From assembly GCA_937890245.1 (NCBI GenBank), contig CALACF010000005.1:1-12772 (forward strand): a stretch of 12,772 nt of DNA, in the 5' to 3' direction. The position numbers were made by a program, and so were the translations under genes. The DNA is from an uncultured Flavobacteriales bacterium. Its GTDB lineage: Bacteria > Bacteroidota > Bacteroidia > Flavobacteriales_D > Sanyastnellaceae. Of this stretch, positions 12,635 to 12,772 are shown piece by piece. The notes beneath the pieces are model-generated. The model made no database searches and was not told where the DNA came from. It saw nothing but the letters and a program-made list of their open reading frames with translations. How positions within the stretch are numbered: position 1 is the first letter of the stretch; the number at the start of each line of letters is the position of its first letter.

Positions 12635-12772
12635 ATGAAATCTCTGTTTCGCGCCGTCTTGACGATGGCATTTTTCCTCCAAGTCGCAAGCACTTCTTTT
12701 TCTCAGTCCTATGGAGTCCGTTTGGAAACGGTCGCTGAGAATATCGGTATATTAACCCCTGCACTTGGGGAT
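12635..12772 (+). CDS. Secreted or outer-membrane protein of unknown function, 5' part only
   Basis: The first 46 codons of a plus-strand gene that runs off the window; this stretch is too short to name a family. The ATG at 12635 is followed by a clear signal peptide: basic start (MKSLFR), hydrophobic core (AVLTMAFFLQVA), and a likely signal peptidase I site after TSFS, leaving an N-terminal Gln as is common in Bacteroidota exported proteins. There is no lipobox cysteine. The mature start, QSYGVRLETVAENIGILTPALGD, would suit an outer-membrane beta-barrel or periplasmic protein, but that is only a guess. It is transcribed divergently from the symporter operon, so the two may share regulation. 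No Shine-Dalgarno sequence precedes it, which is normal for this phylum. Confidence 0.65.
   Translation, partial: MKSLFRAVLTMAFFLQVASTSFSQSYGVRLETVAENIGILTPALGD

Overview
The window looks like a piece of a moderately GC-rich Bacteroidota chromosome, probably from the flavobacterial or marine side of the phylum. The main support is the parE-parC pair. ParE has the Bacteroidota-style toprim wording (EGDSASGSITKARD, then KGLGEISPDEF), and ParC has the matching YHPHGDASIGDAMV and AAARYIE forms. Weak or absent Shine-Dalgarno sequences and a Bacteroidota-type SSS symporter (AEPGGGGYIAQRM) fit the same origin. The assignment rests on recalled family features, not on a search.

Layout. Positions 1-8805 are one tightly packed plus-strand run: the 3' part of parE, parC, a GH13 alpha-amylase-family lipoprotein, prmC (release-factor glutamine methyltransferase), ligA (NAD-dependent DNA ligase) and a small DnaQ-like exonuclease. 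Gaps are 6 and 16 bp, a 1-bp stop/start overlap, 6 bp, and a 23-bp overlap, so co-transcription is likely. Positions 8840-12509 are a minus-strand run, convergent with the first: a sodium:solute symporter, a galactokinase-like GHMP kinase and a sugar-phosphate nucleotidyltransferase. They are joined by a 4-bp overlap and a 2-bp gap. A divergent 125-bp spacer then leads into the first 46 codons of a secreted protein cut by the window edge.

How the genes work together. ParE/ParC (chromosome decatenation), LigA (nick sealing) and perhaps the exonuclease form a DNA-maintenance group, with a translation-termination gene and an unrelated carbohydrase between them. The minus-strand genes make a coherent module: import of a solute, probably a sugar, phosphorylation at C1, then activation to an NDP-sugar.

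Most of the window is housekeeping, and I do not see a clearly new defence, mobile or regulatory system. No RNA gene, insertion sequence or CRISPR array was recognised. The points most worth a second look are: (1) an unrecognised insertion of about 190 residues inside the HhH region of LigA; (2) three 19-bp tandem repeats that bridge, and supply the stop codons of, the two convergent operons; (3) an exonuclease lacking the usual motif II aspartate; (4) several short in-frame tandem duplications in termini and loops; (5) the transporter-kinase-nucleotidyltransferase module of unknown sugar specificity.
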